DNA from: Piscinibacter sp. XHJ-5
Lineage (GTDB): Bacteria > Pseudomonadota > Gammaproteobacteria > Burkholderiales > Burkholderiaceae_C
Direction of reading: 5' to 3'
NCBI RefSeq assembly: GCF_029855045.1
Contig: NZ_CP123228.1
Span: 868,001 to 932,000 of the forward strand
Length of the DNA stretch: 64,000 nucleotides
In this document: one piece after another, positions 9,191 to 18,212 of the stretch
Position numbering within the stretch: position 1 is the first letter of the stretch
Layout: each line of letters begins with the position of its first letter
The notes under the pieces: model-generated
The model's database searches: none
What the model saw: the letters and a program-made list of their open reading frames with translations, nothing else
What the model was told of the DNA's origin: nothing
Made by a program: the position numbers and the translations under genes

Positions 9191-10219
9191 ATGCAGATCG
9201 AATCCATCCGCACGCGCTTGCGCGAGCAGGGCGCCAAGCCCTGTCACGAGCAGCGCGTGCTGCGCCTGTGGGCTTACGGACTGCCGCAGGACAGCGGCAA
9301 GCGCCGGCCCGAAGACTTCCTGCCGCTCGATGTGCGGCACATGCTGCCCTCGCTCATCGAAGACTTGCGCCGGCTTGCGCGGGTTCGCTCCGAGCATCCG
9401 GCGGCCGACGGCTCGGCGCGGCTGCTCGTCGAGCTGGCGGACGGCCAGACCGTCGAGAGCGTGCTGCTGCCGCGCGAGGGCTTGTGCGTGTCGACCCAGG
9501 CCGGCTGCGCGGTGGGCTGCGCCTTCTGCATGACCGGCCGCGACGGTTTGCTGCGGCAGCTCGGCAGTGCCGAGATCGTGGCCCAAGTCGTGCTGGCGCG
9601 GGCGCGCCGGACGGTGAAGAAGGTCGTGTTCATGGGCATGGGCGAGCCTTCGCACAACCTCGACAACGTGCTCGAGGCGATCGAGCTGCTGGGCACGGCC
9701 GGCGGCATCGGGCACAAGAACCTCGTGTTCTCCACCGTCGGCGACCGGCGGGTGTTCGACCGCCTGCCCCGCGGTGCGGTGAAGCCGGCCCTGGCGCTGT
9801 CGCTGCACTCCACGCGCGCCGAGCTGCGTGCCAGGCTCATGCCGCACGCGCCGCGCATCGAGCCGGCGGAGCTCGTCGAGTCGGCAGAGCGTTATGCGCG
9901 GTCCACCGGCTACCCCATCCAGTACCAGTGGACGCTGCTCGAAGGCATCAACGACGGCGACGACGAGCTCGACGGCATCGTGACGCTGCTGAAGGGTCGG
10001 TACGCGATCATGAACATGATTCCGTACAACAGCGTCGACGGGCTTGCGTTCCGGCGGCCGTCGGCGCAGCGCGCACAGGCCATGGCCGACGCGCTGCAGC
10101 GGCGCGGCGTGAGGGCGACGCTGCGGCAGTCGGCGGGGCAGGACGTCGACGCGGGATGCGGCCAGCTGCGCGCACGGCATGTGATCGACGTGCATCGACC
10201 ACCCACCGGCGCGACGTAA
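9191..10219 (+). CDS. RlmN/Cfr-like radical SAM RNA methyltransferase
   Basis: 342 residues. The radical SAM cluster motif CxxxCxxC is at Cys106, Cys110 and Cys113 (GCAVGCAFCMTG). The GMGEP motif is present, and the second catalytic Cys is Cys323 in GQDVDAGCGQL, which forms the methyl-Cys/covalent intermediate in RlmN and Cfr. These enzymes methylate adenine 2503 of 23S rRNA at C2 (RlmN, also tRNA A37) or C8 (Cfr). The N-terminal HhH-like region is shorter and more divergent than in housekeeping RlmN. The usual RlmN neighbours (ndk, pilW, ispG) are absent, so this is probably a paralogue and the exact target is uncertain. Confidence 0.85.
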   Translation: MQIESIRTRLREQGAKPCHEQRVLRLWAYGLPQDSGKRRPEDFLPLDVRHMLPSLIEDLRRLARVRSEHPAADGSARLLVELADGQTVESVLLPREGLCVSTQAGCAVGCAFCMTGRDGLLRQLGSAEIVAQVVLARARRTVKKVVFMGMGEPSHNLDNVLEAIELLGTAGGIGHKNLVFSTVGDRRVFDRLPRGAVKPALALSLHSTRAELRARLMPHAPRIEPAELVESAERYARSTGYPIQYQWTLLEGINDGDDELDGIVTLLKGRYAIMNMIPYNSVDGLAFRRPSAQRAQAMADALQRRGVRATLRQSAGQDVDAGCGQLRARHVIDVHRPPTGAT

Positions 10220-10271
10220 CGCGTCGTGAGTGTTGTGGGAACTCCGCGCGCCTGATCGAAGGAGACGCAGC

Positions 10272-10664
10272 ATGGACCGATTCACGGGCGGCTGCCTGTG
10301 CGGCAACGTTCGAATCCTGGCGTCCGGACGCCCGTACCGGGTCGGCCTTTGTCACTGTCTCGACTGCCGCAAGCATCACGGCGCGCTCTTCCACGCGTCC
10401 GCGGTGTTCCCTCAGGACGCGGTGACGATCGCCGGCGAAACACGCGACTACGCCGGGCGCTTCTTCTGTCCCCGCTGCGGATCGTCTGTTTTCGCACGCA
10501 CCGCCGACGAGATCGAAGTGAACATCGGGTCCCTGGATACCCCGAACCAGCTGACGCCGACCTACGAGAGCTGGATCATTCGCCGCGAGTCCTGGTTGCC
10601 GCCGTTTCCGCTCACGAGACGATACGACCGCGACCGTGATGCCACGAGTCGCTTCGAGGAGTAG
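10272..10664 (+). CDS. GFA/CENP-V domain protein
   Basis: 130 residues. ATG 10272 lies 8 bases after AAGGAGA. It has the zinc-binding pattern of the GFA (glutathione-dependent formaldehyde-activating-like) fold: GGCLCGNVRI near residue 7, CHCLDCRKHHGA near 33, and FFCPRCGSSVF near 62. The C-terminal SWLPPFPLTRRYDRDR is typical of the small DUF/GFA proteins. Most such proteins have no proven enzymatic role. Formaldehyde-glutathione chemistry was described for only one relative, so only the fold is called. The next gene converges from the other strand, with 9 bases between the stop codons. Confidence 0.85.
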   Translation: MDRFTGGCLCGNVRILASGRPYRVGLCHCLDCRKHHGALFHASAVFPQDAVTIAGETRDYAGRFFCPRCGSSVFARTADEIEVNIGSLDTPNQLTPTYESWIIRRESWLPPFPLTRRYDRDRDATSRFEE

Positions 10665-10673
10665 GTCGCCGCA

Positions 10674-12314
10674 TCAGTCCTGCGCGGGGATCGCCATCGC
10701 CCGGGCCACCGCGAGGCGTCGAGTGTGCAGCGCTCGGGCCGCGGGAGCGAAGCCGCCGGCAAATTCCTCGGCCGTCATCGAGGGCGCACGCTGAAGCAGA
10801 CGGCCGGCCTCCTCGCGAGCCTCGGCCACGCGCCCCAGCTCCGCCAACGCGGATACCCGGTCGACGCGGCAGCGGTGGAAGTGCGGCGCCACCGCCAGGC
10901 ATTCGTCGGCGACGCGCAGCGCATCCTCATGCCGGCCCGCCGCCCATAACGCGCTGCCGTAGAACGCCGAGAGGAACGCAGGCGCCACCGGGTTGCGATC
11001 ACGCGCCTGCTCGAGGTGGGCCACGGCCTCGGCGACACGGCCGACACGCAGCTCGGCGGCGCCCAGCGCGTAGAGGCAGCCGGCGTCGTTCGGGCTCAGG
11101 CGCAGGCACTGTGCAGCCGACGCGAGCGAGGCGTCGAACGCACCGCCCACCCCCTGCGCTTCCGAAAGTGCCAGATGAGCGAGCGGCAGGCCGGGCTGGA
11201 GAGCGATCGCGCGCTCGAGTTGCGACAGGACCTCGGGCGTGCGGCGGCGGTCCCACTCGCCGGTGAGTCGGGTGCCGATGTCGACGTTGTTGACCTGCCC
11301 GAGCGCCACCCACGCCGGCGCGTAGCCGGGGTCGCGCTCGATCGCCTGCTCGAACAGGCGGCGCGCCTCCCGGATGCCTTCTGCGCTGTAGCGGCGCAGC
11401 AGGATGCGGCCTTGCGCCGTGAGCGCGACGACGTCGAGCGAACGCGGCGCCGCCTCGAGCGCGCGTCGCTCCTCGTGGCGCGCCACGCGCGCCTGCAGCG
11501 AGCCAGCGATGCGCTCGACAAGCGCGCGCTGCGCCGCTGCGAGCGTCTCGCGATCGACATCGTGCGAGGACGACCAGACCACGCGGCCGTCCTCGCTGTC
11601 GAGCAGATCGATCGCCATCGACAAGCGTTCGCCATCGCGCCGCACCGTGCCGCCGACGATATAGCGGCTGCGCAGCCGTTGACCGATCTCAAGCAGCGGC
11701 ATGCGTTGGTCGGCGAGGGCGAAGCTCGACTGGCTGGCAAGCACGCGCAGGTCGGCGCTGCGGCCAAGCTCGGACACGAGGTTGGCCGCGAGGTCGCGCG
11801 CCAGCGGCTCGCCTTCGGGCGTGGGGGCGCGGAAGGGCAGGACGGCGATCGACGGCTGCGTCACGCGTGCGGGCGGCGCAGTGGACCAGCGCCAGGCTGC
11901 GAAGGCGGCGAGCAAGACGGCCAGGCAAGCCGCGGCGGCGAAGCGCCAGCGGCCGCGCGGCGAGGCGGGTTCGGCGGCCCCGGCCGGCGCGGACTCCGCC
12001 AGTTCCATCAGGTAGCCGCGCCGCGGCACCGTGCGCACGAGGCCGCGCCCGGCTTCGCCGAGCGCTCGACGGATGTCGCCGATCGCCTGAACGAGCGAAT
12101 CGTCGGTGACGACGAGGCCCGGCCAGACGAGCGCGAACAGCACCTCCTTCGTGACCAGCTCGCCGCGCCGTTCGGCCAGCACGCGCAGCACGTCGAAGGC
12201 CTGCGGGCGCAGACCCACCGGCCGCCCGTCCGGGTCGCGCACCGCTTGGGCCGCGAGGTCGAGCACATAGCCGCCGGCGAGTGCGAGGCGTGCTGGGGAG
12301 GCAGGCGGATCCAT
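10674..12314 (-). CDS. CadC-like membrane transcriptional regulator with TPR region
   Basis: 546 residues from ATG 12314; an ATG 42 bases further upstream is the alternative start. The N-terminus is an OmpR/PhoB-type winged helix (about residues 8-105, with LRPQAFDVLRVLAERRGELV and RRALGEAGRGLVRTVPRRGY). A single transmembrane helix follows (about 120-140, AAAACLAVLLAAFAAWRW). Next is a domain found in CadC/TolB-like regulators (PSIAVLPF...LARDLAANLVSELG), then TPR-type repeats (about 300-530). Such one-component regulators bind DNA from the inner membrane and sense periplasmic signals. It is divergent from a secreted amidohydrolase gene with 120 bases between them, so it may control that gene (inference). 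Confidence 0.85.
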   Translation of the reverse strand: MDPPASPARLALAGGYVLDLAAQAVRDPDGRPVGLRPQAFDVLRVLAERRGELVTKEVLFALVWPGLVVTDDSLVQAIGDIRRALGEAGRGLVRTVPRRGYLMELAESAPAGAAEPASPRGRWRFAAAACLAVLLAAFAAWRWSTAPPARVTQPSIAVLPFRAPTPEGEPLARDLAANLVSELGRSADLRVLASQSSFALADQRMPLLEIGQRLRSRYIVGGTVRRDGERLSMAIDLLDSEDGRVVWSSSHDVDRETLAAAQRALVERIAGSLQARVARHEERRALEAAPRSLDVVALTAQGRILLRRYSAEGIREARRLFEQAIERDPGYAPAWVALGQVNNVDIGTRLTGEWDRRRTPEVLSQLERAIALQPGLPLAHLALSEAQGVGGAFDASLASAAQCLRLSPNDAGCLYALGAAELRVGRVAEAVAHLEQARDRNPVAPAFLSAFYGSALWAAGRHEDALRVADECLAVAPHFHRCRVDRVSALAELGRVAEAREEAGRLLQRAPSMTAEEFAGGFAPAARALHTRRLAVARAMAIPAQD

Positions 12315-12434
12315 GGCGACTGCGCGGCGGGCGCGTTCGGCGGAGTTTCGGGGCATTTTCGCCGAGCGATCGGGACGCCGGGCGTCGTCCGGCCGAAGCT
12401 GTCGGGGTTCCAAACCTCCCGAAAGGCAACGGCC

Positions 12435-14087
12435 ATGTACACCCCGACGCTCCTCACCGCCTTGCTGCTCGCTCTGCTGCCCGCCGCTGCCGCCGGGGCG
12501 CCGCAGTGGATCATCGTCAACGCGCGCATCTTCACCGCCGACCCGACACGCCCACGTGCCGAAGCGCTGGCGGTCGAGGACGGCAAGATCAGCGCCGTGG
12601 GCTTCGATGCCGACGTCCGGCCGCTCATCGGTCCCGACACACGCGTCGTGGATGCAGGCGGCCGCCTGCTGACGCCAGGGCTCACCGAGGCGCACGTGCA
12701 CCTGGGCGCAGGGCTGCCGCTGTTCACGCCGCCGACGCTGCCTCTCACCGGCCCCGGCGGGGCGCCGCTGGGGCCGACGGGCGACAGTGCGCTTGCCGCC
12801 ATCGCCGCCGAGGCCAGGCGCGGCGGCAGCGGCTGGATCACGGCCTTCGTCACGCCGGGCGTCGTCAACGACCGACGCCCGTGGCGCGCTGCCCTGGACG
12901 CCGCGTCGCCCGATCGGCCGGTGATGCTCCGAGGTTTCTGGGGGCATGGGACGCTGCTCAACAGCGTGGCCCTGGCACAGCTGGGCATCGGCGAGCAGAG
13001 CGCCGATCCAATCGGCGGCTGGTGGGGGCGCGACGCTGCCGGCCGCCTCGATGGCCGCGCGTTCGAAGCCGCCGAGAACCTGGGCTGGGAGCGCGTGGCG
13101 CCGCCGGACGCGGGGCGTCTCGCGTCCGTGTTCGGCGAGGCCACCGACCGTTACGTGCGCTGGGGCGTGACCAGCGTGCACCTCATCAACAACGCAAAGA
13201 CGGCGGCGCTGACCACGACTGCACTGGCACGCCTGCCGCAAGGGTTGAAGTGGACGGTCTACGCCTGGGGCATGGGGCAGCGCGACCTCGCTGCCGCATG
13301 GGCCGAGTTGGACGCCGTGCCGCGACCGCTGCCGGGGCGCGTGCGCGTCGACGGGCCGAAGTGGATGCTCGACGGCACGCCGCTCGAGCAGAACGCGCTG
13401 CGCCGCGACGACTATCCAGGGCGGCCGGGCTGGCGCGGGCGGTCCAACTTCTCCGACGCCGAACTCCGCGAGATCCTGCAACGCGCGCTCGAACGCCCGG
13501 AGCAGCCGATGCTGCACGTCGTCGGCGATGCCGAGACCGACCGCCTGCTGCGCGCCATGCGCGATCTCGCGCCGGACGCTGCCTGGGTCGCGAAGCGCCT
13601 GCGCGTGGAGCACGGTGACGGCCTGCGGCCCGACACCCTCGATGCGGCGCGCCGCCTGGGCGTGGTTGTGACGCAAAACCCGACCCACCTCGCGCCGGCC
13701 GGCACGCCCGCGGTGAGTCAGACGCGGACGCTGCTCGCGAGCCTGCTGCGCGCCGGCATACCCCTCGCGCTGGGTTCGGACGCTCGCGGCCCGGAGACCA
13801 ACCCCTGGTTCAATCTCATGCTTGCGCTGCGCAACGGCGCGACAGGCGAGCAACTCACGCGCGAGCAGGCGCTCTTCGCCTACACGGCCGGCGGCGCCTA
13901 CGCCGAGCGGCAAGAGAAGCGCCGCGGGCGCATCGCGGTCGGCCTGGCAGCCGACCTGACGCTGCTGTCGCAGGATGTCCTGACGGTAGCGCTGGAGGAC
14001 CTGCCGGCCACACGAAGCCTGCTGACGCTGATCGATGGCCAAGCGGTGTTCGAGGCTCCCGGGCCGTGGACCCCAAAGGGGCAATGA
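12435..14087 (+). CDS. Secreted amidohydrolase (YtcJ-like, amidohydrolase 3 family)
   Basis: 550 residues. ATG 12435 follows GAAAGG and gives a signal peptide (TLLTALLLALLPAAAAGAP). The first metal motif HxH is His87-His89 in TEAHVHLG. Further family landmarks are MLHVVGDAETD, RVEHGDG, a late LGSDARGPETNPW (catalytic Asp) and the C-terminal GRIAVGLAADLTLLSQD. The family hydrolyses C-N bonds in a wide range of substrates; no substrate can be named here. Export to the periplasm is less common for YtcJ-like proteins. Its promoter region is shared with the CadC-like regulator on the other strand. Confidence 0.87.
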   Translation: MYTPTLLTALLLALLPAAAAGAPQWIIVNARIFTADPTRPRAEALAVEDGKISAVGFDADVRPLIGPDTRVVDAGGRLLTPGLTEAHVHLGAGLPLFTPPTLPLTGPGGAPLGPTGDSALAAIAAEARRGGSGWITAFVTPGVVNDRRPWRAALDAASPDRPVMLRGFWGHGTLLNSVALAQLGIGEQSADPIGGWWGRDAAGRLDGRAFEAAENLGWERVAPPDAGRLASVFGEATDRYVRWGVTSVHLINNAKTAALTTTALARLPQGLKWTVYAWGMGQRDLAAAWAELDAVPRPLPGRVRVDGPKWMLDGTPLEQNALRRDDYPGRPGWRGRSNFSDAELREILQRALERPEQPMLHVVGDAETDRLLRAMRDLAPDAAWVAKRLRVEHGDGLRPDTLDAARRLGVVVTQNPTHLAPAGTPAVSQTRTLLASLLRAGIPLALGSDARGPETNPWFNLMLALRNGATGEQLTREQALFAYTAGGAYAERQEKRRGRIAVGLAADLTLLSQDVLTVALEDLPATRSLLTLIDGQAVFEAPGPWTPKGQ

Positions 14088-14164
14088 TCCACACGCCGCG
14101 GGTCGCCTCCATAGAGCGTCGCCGCCGAGGTCCCGGACATTGGGCGCTCGGCGGACTTCAAGGC

Positions 14165-14542
14165 TCAGGCTTCGGGTTCGTGGCAAACCGCTTCGATGTT
14201 GTGCCCGTCAGGCCCGATGACGAAAGCTGCGTAGTAGTTCGCGTGGTAGCGCGGGCGCAGACCGGGCGCACCGTTGTCCTTGCCGCCCGCCTCGAGCGCC
14301 GCGCGATAGAAGGCATCGACTTGCCGGCGATTCTCGGCCGCGAACGCCAGGTGCAGGCGCGCGGGCTTCTCCTCGGTCTGGAACAAGCACAACGAAGCTG
14401 AAGCCTTGCCCTTCGACTGGCTGAGCTCGATGCCGAGCGGCCCCTCCAGGGCCACCGCTACGCCGAGCGGTTCGAGCGCCTTGAGGAAGAACGCCTTGCT
14501 CGCTGCATAGTCGCTGACTCCGAATACGACGTGGTCAAACAT
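14165..14542 (-). CDS. VOC (glyoxalase/bleomycin resistance-like) protein
   Basis: 125 residues, starting at ATG 14542 with GGAGAA just upstream. The start FDHVVFGVSDYAASKAFFLKAL and the end YAAFVIGPDGHNIEAVCHEP are typical of the vicinal oxygen chelate fold, with a His near the N-terminus and Glu in HNIEAVCH as likely metal ligands. Members include glyoxalase-like and antibiotic-binding proteins; the sequence does not show which reaction applies. It stands alone: downstream it converges with the amidohydrolase gene, and upstream a 204-base gap separates it from glmS. I see no clear gene or remnant in that gap (14543-14746). Confidence 0.85.
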   Translation of the reverse strand: MFDHVVFGVSDYAASKAFFLKALEPLGVAVALEGPLGIELSQSKGKASASLCLFQTEEKPARLHLAFAAENRRQVDAFYRAALEAGGKDNGAPGLRPRYHANYYAAFVIGPDGHNIEAVCHEPEA

Positions 14543-14746
14543 GAGTTCTCCTGAAGAGCGGCCGGCGCGAGGCCTGACGCTCGCGGCCGACCGCAGACGA
14601 TCCGTCACCTGCGGGCCGCGACTTTAAACCGGCACGCACATCCATTCGGCATCGGTGCGATGGCGACCAGCCTGCAGGGGTGGCCGGCCGGATTGACGAC
14701 GTGGCGGGTTTGATGGCTTTCTTCAGCTGATTGCGACCGGAGGCCG

Positions 14747-16621
14747 TCACTCCACCGTCACGCTCTTCGCCAGATTCCGCGGCTTGTCCACATCCGTCCC
14801 GCGTGCGCACGCCGTGTGGTAGGCGAGCAGCTGCAGCGGCACGACGTGCAGGATGGGCGACAGGGCCCCGTAGTGCTCCGGCATGCGGATCACATGCAGG
14901 CCTTCTCCCGACTCGATGCGGGTGTCGGCATCGGCGAAGACGAAAAGCTCGCCGCCGCGCGCACGCACCTCCTGCAGGTTGCTCTTCAGCTTCTCCAGCA
15001 GCGTGTCGTTGGGCGCGACGGTGACCACCGGCATCTCGGCGGTCACCAGCGCGAGCGGCCCGTGCTTCAGCTCGCCGGCCGGGTAGGCCTCGGCGTGGAT
15101 GTAGCTGATTTCCTTGAGCTTGAGCGCGCCTTCGAGGGCGATGGGGTAATGCAGGCCGCGCCCCAGGAACAGGGCGTTCTCCTTGCGGGCGAACTCCTCG
15201 CTCCAGGCGATCACCTGGGGCTCGAGCGCCAGCACCGCCTGCACCGCCACCGGCAGGTGGCGCAGCGCCTTGAGGTGCTGCGCTTCCTGCTCTTCGCTCA
15301 GATGGCCGCGCACCTGCGCCAGTGACAGCGTCAGCAGGAACAGGCCGACGAGCTGCGTCGTGAAGGCCTTGGTGGACGCGACACCGATCTCCACGCCGGC
15401 GCGGGTGATGTAGGCGAGCTCGCATTCGCGCACCATCGCGCTCGTTGCCACGTTGCACACCGTCAGCGTGTGCTTCATGCCCAGTGAACGCGCGTGCTTG
15501 AGCGCGGCCAGCGTGTCGGCCGTCTCGCCGCTCTGGCTGATCGTGACCACCAGCGTGCGCGGGTTCGGCACGCTGTCGCGGTAGCGGTATTCGCTCGCGA
15601 TCTCCACCGAGGTCGGGATCCGGGCGATGCTCTCGAGCCAGTACTTGGCCGTCGAGCCGCTGTAGTAGCTGGTCCCGCAGGCGAGGATCAGCACCGAGTC
15701 CACGTCCTTGAAGATGCGGTATGCGCCGTCGCCGAACAGCTCGGGTGAGATGCCGCTCACCGCATCGAGGGTGTCGGCGATGGCCTTGGGCTGCTCGAAG
15801 ATTTCCTTCTGCATGTAGTGGCGGTACGGGCCCAGCTCGGCGGCGCCGGAGTGGGCGTGCACGGTGCGCACCTGGCGCTGCGCCGGCTCGTAGCGGCCGC
15901 CCGGCGTGCGCGCGGTGATCCACATCTTGCCGAGCTGCAGGTCGACGACGTCGCCTTCCTCCAGGTAGACGATCTGGTCCGTGACGCCGGCCAGCGCCAT
16001 CGCGTCCGAGGCCAGGAAGTGATCGCCGGCGCGATCGCCGGTGCCGACGCCGAGCACCAGCGGCGAGCCCTCCCGCGCGCCGACCACCCGATGCGGCTCG
16101 TCGCGGCAGAACACGGCGATGGCATAGGCGCCGCGCAGGCGCAGCGTCGCGCGCTGCACGGCGTCGAGCAGGTCGCCGTCGTACAGGTGATCGACCAGGT
16201 GGGCGATGACTTCGGTGTCGGTCTGGCTGTCGAACTGGTAGCCGCGCCCCTGAAGCTCCGCGCGCAGCTCATCGTGGTTCTCGATGATGCCGTTGTGCAC
16301 CAGCGCCACGCGGCCCGCGCTGGACTGCCGCGCATGCGGCCCGTGGGAGAAGTGCGGGTGGGCGTTGTGGACGGCCGGCGCGCCGTGCGTGGCCCAGCGC
16401 GTGTGGGCGATGGCCGTGCCGCCCTGCACATGCTCGGCGTTGACGCTCGCCGCCAGCTCGGCCACGCGCGCCGTGCTGCGCGCCCGTCGCAGGGCGCCGT
16501 CCTGGTGCACCGCCACGCCGCACGAGTCGTAGCCGCGGTATTCCAGGCGCTTCAGGCCCTCGATCAGGACCGGGACGATGTTGTGGGTGCTGATGCTGAC
16601 CGCGCCGACGATGCCGCACAT
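14747..16621 (-). CDS. glmS: Glutamine-fructose-6-phosphate aminotransferase (isomerizing)
   Basis: 624 residues, slightly longer than the E. coli enzyme (609). It starts MCGIVGAV with the catalytic N-terminal Cys of the class II glutamine amidotransferase domain, then [14 protein letters not shown] and [13 protein letters not shown] sequence (AHTRWATHG). Two SIS domains follow (about residues 300-430 and 475-610), with [17 protein letters not shown] and [17 protein letters not shown]. It ends in the usual KSVTVE. It makes glucosamine-6-phosphate from fructose-6-phosphate and glutamine, the first step to peptidoglycan and lipopolysaccharide. It is divergent from an Lrp-type regulator gene with 138 AT-richer bases between them that should hold both promoters. 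This is a common betaproteobacterial arrangement. Confidence 0.96.
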   Translation of the reverse strand: MCGIVGAVSISTHNIVPVLIEGLKRLEYRGYDSCGVAVHQDGALRRARSTARVAELAASVNAEHVQGGTAIAHTRWATHGAPAVHNAHPHFSHGPHARQSSAGRVALVHNGIIENHDELRAELQGRGYQFDSQTDTEVIAHLVDHLYDGDLLDAVQRATLRLRGAYAIAVFCRDEPHRVVGAREGSPLVLGVGTGDRAGDHFLASDAMALAGVTDQIVYLEEGDVVDLQLGKMWITARTPGGRYEPAQRQVRTVHAHSGAAELGPYRHYMQKEIFEQPKAIADTLDAVSGISPELFGDGAYRIFKDVDSVLILACGTSYYSGSTAKYWLESIARIPTSVEIASEYRYRDSVPNPRTLVVTISQSGETADTLAALKHARSLGMKHTLTVCNVATSAMVRECELAYITRAGVEIGVASTKAFTTQLVGLFLLTLSLAQVRGHLSEEQEAQHLKALRHLPVAVQAVLALEPQVIAWSEEFARKENALFLGRGLHYPIALEGALKLKEISYIHAEAYPAGELKHGPLALVTAEMPVVTVAPNDTLLEKLKSNLQEVRARGGELFVFADADTRIESGEGLHVIRMPEHYGALSPILHVVPLQLLAYHTACARGTDVDKPRNLAKSVTVE

Positions 16622-16759
16622 GGAATGCCTTCCTCGAAGTCGAATGAGCCTGGATGGTATGGAGGCTCGTCTGAAATAAAGGTTCGAAATTGGATCTGAT
16701 TCGGTGAAAATCGCCAGCACCCCGGATGCATGAAGAATTAGTTCACACAATGCCGAAGA

Positions 16760-17263
16760 ATGGACGGAAAAAATCAGACCATCCCCCTGGATGAGGTGGA
16801 CTACCGGATCCTCGATTTGCTCCAGCGAGACGCGTCGCTGTCCAACCAGGACCTCGCGGCGGCCGCGCTGACCTCACCTGCCACCTGCCTGCGGCGCGTC
16901 AAGCGCATGGTGGACAGCGGGCTCATCGAGCGGCGGGTGGCAATCCTGTCGCCACAGCGGCTCGGCGCGGGACTCACCGTGATCGCCGAGGTCACCCTCG
17001 ATCGGCAGGGCGCCGAGCATCTCGACGCCTTCGAGGCGCGCGCAGTCGCCGACCAGGCCGTGCAGCAGTGCCATCGCGTGTCGCCAGGGCCGGACTTCGT
17101 GCTCATCCTCCACGTGGCCGACATGGCGGCCTGGAACGCGCTGGTGGACCGGCTTTTCACGCAGGACGCGAACGTGCGCAACGTGAAAAGCTTCTTCAGC
17201 GTCCGGCGCGCGAAGTTCGACACCAGGCTGCCGCTTCCCGGCCATCGGGACAAACGCGAGTGA
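16760..17263 (+). CDS. Lrp/AsnC family transcriptional regulator
   Basis: 167 residues. An N-terminal winged helix-turn-helix covers about residues 10-70 ([23 protein letters not shown] ... [17 protein letters not shown]). The RAM/AsnC effector-binding domain covers about 75-150 ([14 protein letters not shown] ... [23 protein letters not shown]). Proteins of this group form dimers or octamers and respond to amino acids or related small molecules. It is divergent from glmS, so it may autoregulate and influence glmS, but the ligand cannot be read from the sequence. Confidence 0.92.
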   Translation: MDGKNQTIPLDEVDYRILDLLQRDASLSNQDLAAAALTSPATCLRRVKRMVDSGLIERRVAILSPQRLGAGLTVIAEVTLDRQGAEHLDAFEARAVADQAVQQCHRVSPGPDFVLILHVADMAAWNALVDRLFTQDANVRNVKSFFSVRRAKFDTRLPLPGHRDKRE

Positions 17264-17327
17264 GACTTCCCGACGCAGCCTGAGAAGCCTCAGTCCTTCC
17301 TGTGAAAGTTCCGTCCGACGCGCCACT

Positions 17328-17343
17328 CCCCTTGAATAAGGGG
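17328..17343. repeat. Short perfect inverted repeat in the Lrp/PEP-CTERM intergenic gap
   Basis: CCCCTT-GAAT-AAGGGG, two 6-base arms with a 4-base loop. It lies 64 bases after the Lrp-family stop codon and about 150 bases before the PEP-CTERM start. It lacks a T-tract, so it is not a clear terminator and could be a regulator-binding palindrome. A TTGACA hexamer at 17393-17398 has no good -10 partner. Nothing else is visible in this 232-base gap. Confidence 0.35.
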
Positions 17344-17495
17344 GATGACCTTCGTGAACTATCACTCGGAGAATGGCCGCCCACCGGCAATCTTGACAAA
17401 ACGTTGCCGGGTCCCCGCCGCAACCATCACCCCGCTGACATCGGGACTCCTGGACGCTCCGGGGTCGGATCAACCTCCTCCGCAAAGGAAGCGCC

Positions 17496-18188
17496 ATGCG
17501 TTGCAATGTCTTACGGCGAGTGCTGTCAGGGGTCGTCTTTTGTGGGGTCGGATGGGTCGGACCCGTCCACGCGGGCCCTCTCGATCTCGAAACGATCACG
17601 CCACCAGCGCCCGCATTGTTCTTCTCGGGCGAGACGTTCCAGCAATCGCACTACACCTTCACCGTCGACCGTGACAGCGGTCAGGTGGACACGGTGGCCG
17701 GCTTCGCCGGCGGGCTCACCCCGCCCAGCGGCAATGCCACCCAGTTCTACAGCGGCTTCAACGACGGCGCGCTCACGCTCACCGATACCTTCGGCGTGGG
17801 CTTCAACCTGCATGGCTTCGACGCGGGCTTCATCGGTCCCATCCCGGTCGAGTCGGGCGTGTCCGCAGGCCGCATCGTCGTCGAGGCGACCACGCTCGGG
17901 GGAACCACCGTCACCGGCAGCTGGGACCTCGGCCTGAGCGGCGCCGATGGCGCGTTCTCGTTCCAGAGCTTCACCGGCTTCGGCGGCGCGTTCGCCAATC
18001 TCGCCTCGGCCACCTTCTTCGCCTGCATCTACGACGGGGCCGGCGGCTGCACCAACCCCGCCGACAACCTCGCGCAGTTTTCGCTCGACAACATCAATGT
18101 CGTCGCCGTGCCGGAGCCGTCCACCTATGCCCTGCTGGCCATCGGCCTTGCCGGGTTCGCGATCTATCGCCGCCGTGAGCGCGGCTGA
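17496..18188 (+). CDS. PEP-CTERM sorting-domain protein
   Basis: 230 residues. ATG 17496 follows AAAGGA. The N-terminal signal ends around GPVHAG. The body is beta-rich with no recognisable enzyme domain and contains two Cys residues (FFACIYDGAGGCTNP). The last 26 residues form a standard PEP-CTERM signal: VPEPSTYALLAIGLAGF followed by IYRRRERG. Such proteins are processed by an exosortase and placed on the cell surface or in exopolysaccharide, so the genome must encode an exosortase outside this window. A secreted subtilase gene starts 25 bases downstream and is probably cotranscribed. Confidence 0.87.
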   Translation: MRCNVLRRVLSGVVFCGVGWVGPVHAGPLDLETITPPAPALFFSGETFQQSHYTFTVDRDSGQVDTVAGFAGGLTPPSGNATQFYSGFNDGALTLTDTFGVGFNLHGFDAGFIGPIPVESGVSAGRIVVEATTLGGTTVTGSWDLGLSGADGAFSFQSFTGFGGAFANLASATFFACIYDGAGGCTNPADNLAQFSLDNINVVAVPEPSTYALLAIGLAGFAIYRRRERG

Positions 18189-18212
18189 GACAAGAGCCCC
18201 CAGGAGCCTTCC

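Noticed and set aside
12315..14186. Long minus-strand open frame extending the CadC-like gene to 1170 residues
   Set aside because: The extra part is antisense to the amidohydrolase, has an Arg/Ala/Gln-rich composition and no domain. The real protein starts at 12314 with a normal winged helix.
14543..14746. Possible small gene or remnant between the VOC gene and glmS
   Set aside because: Open frames here are short, without start signals or recognisable sequence.
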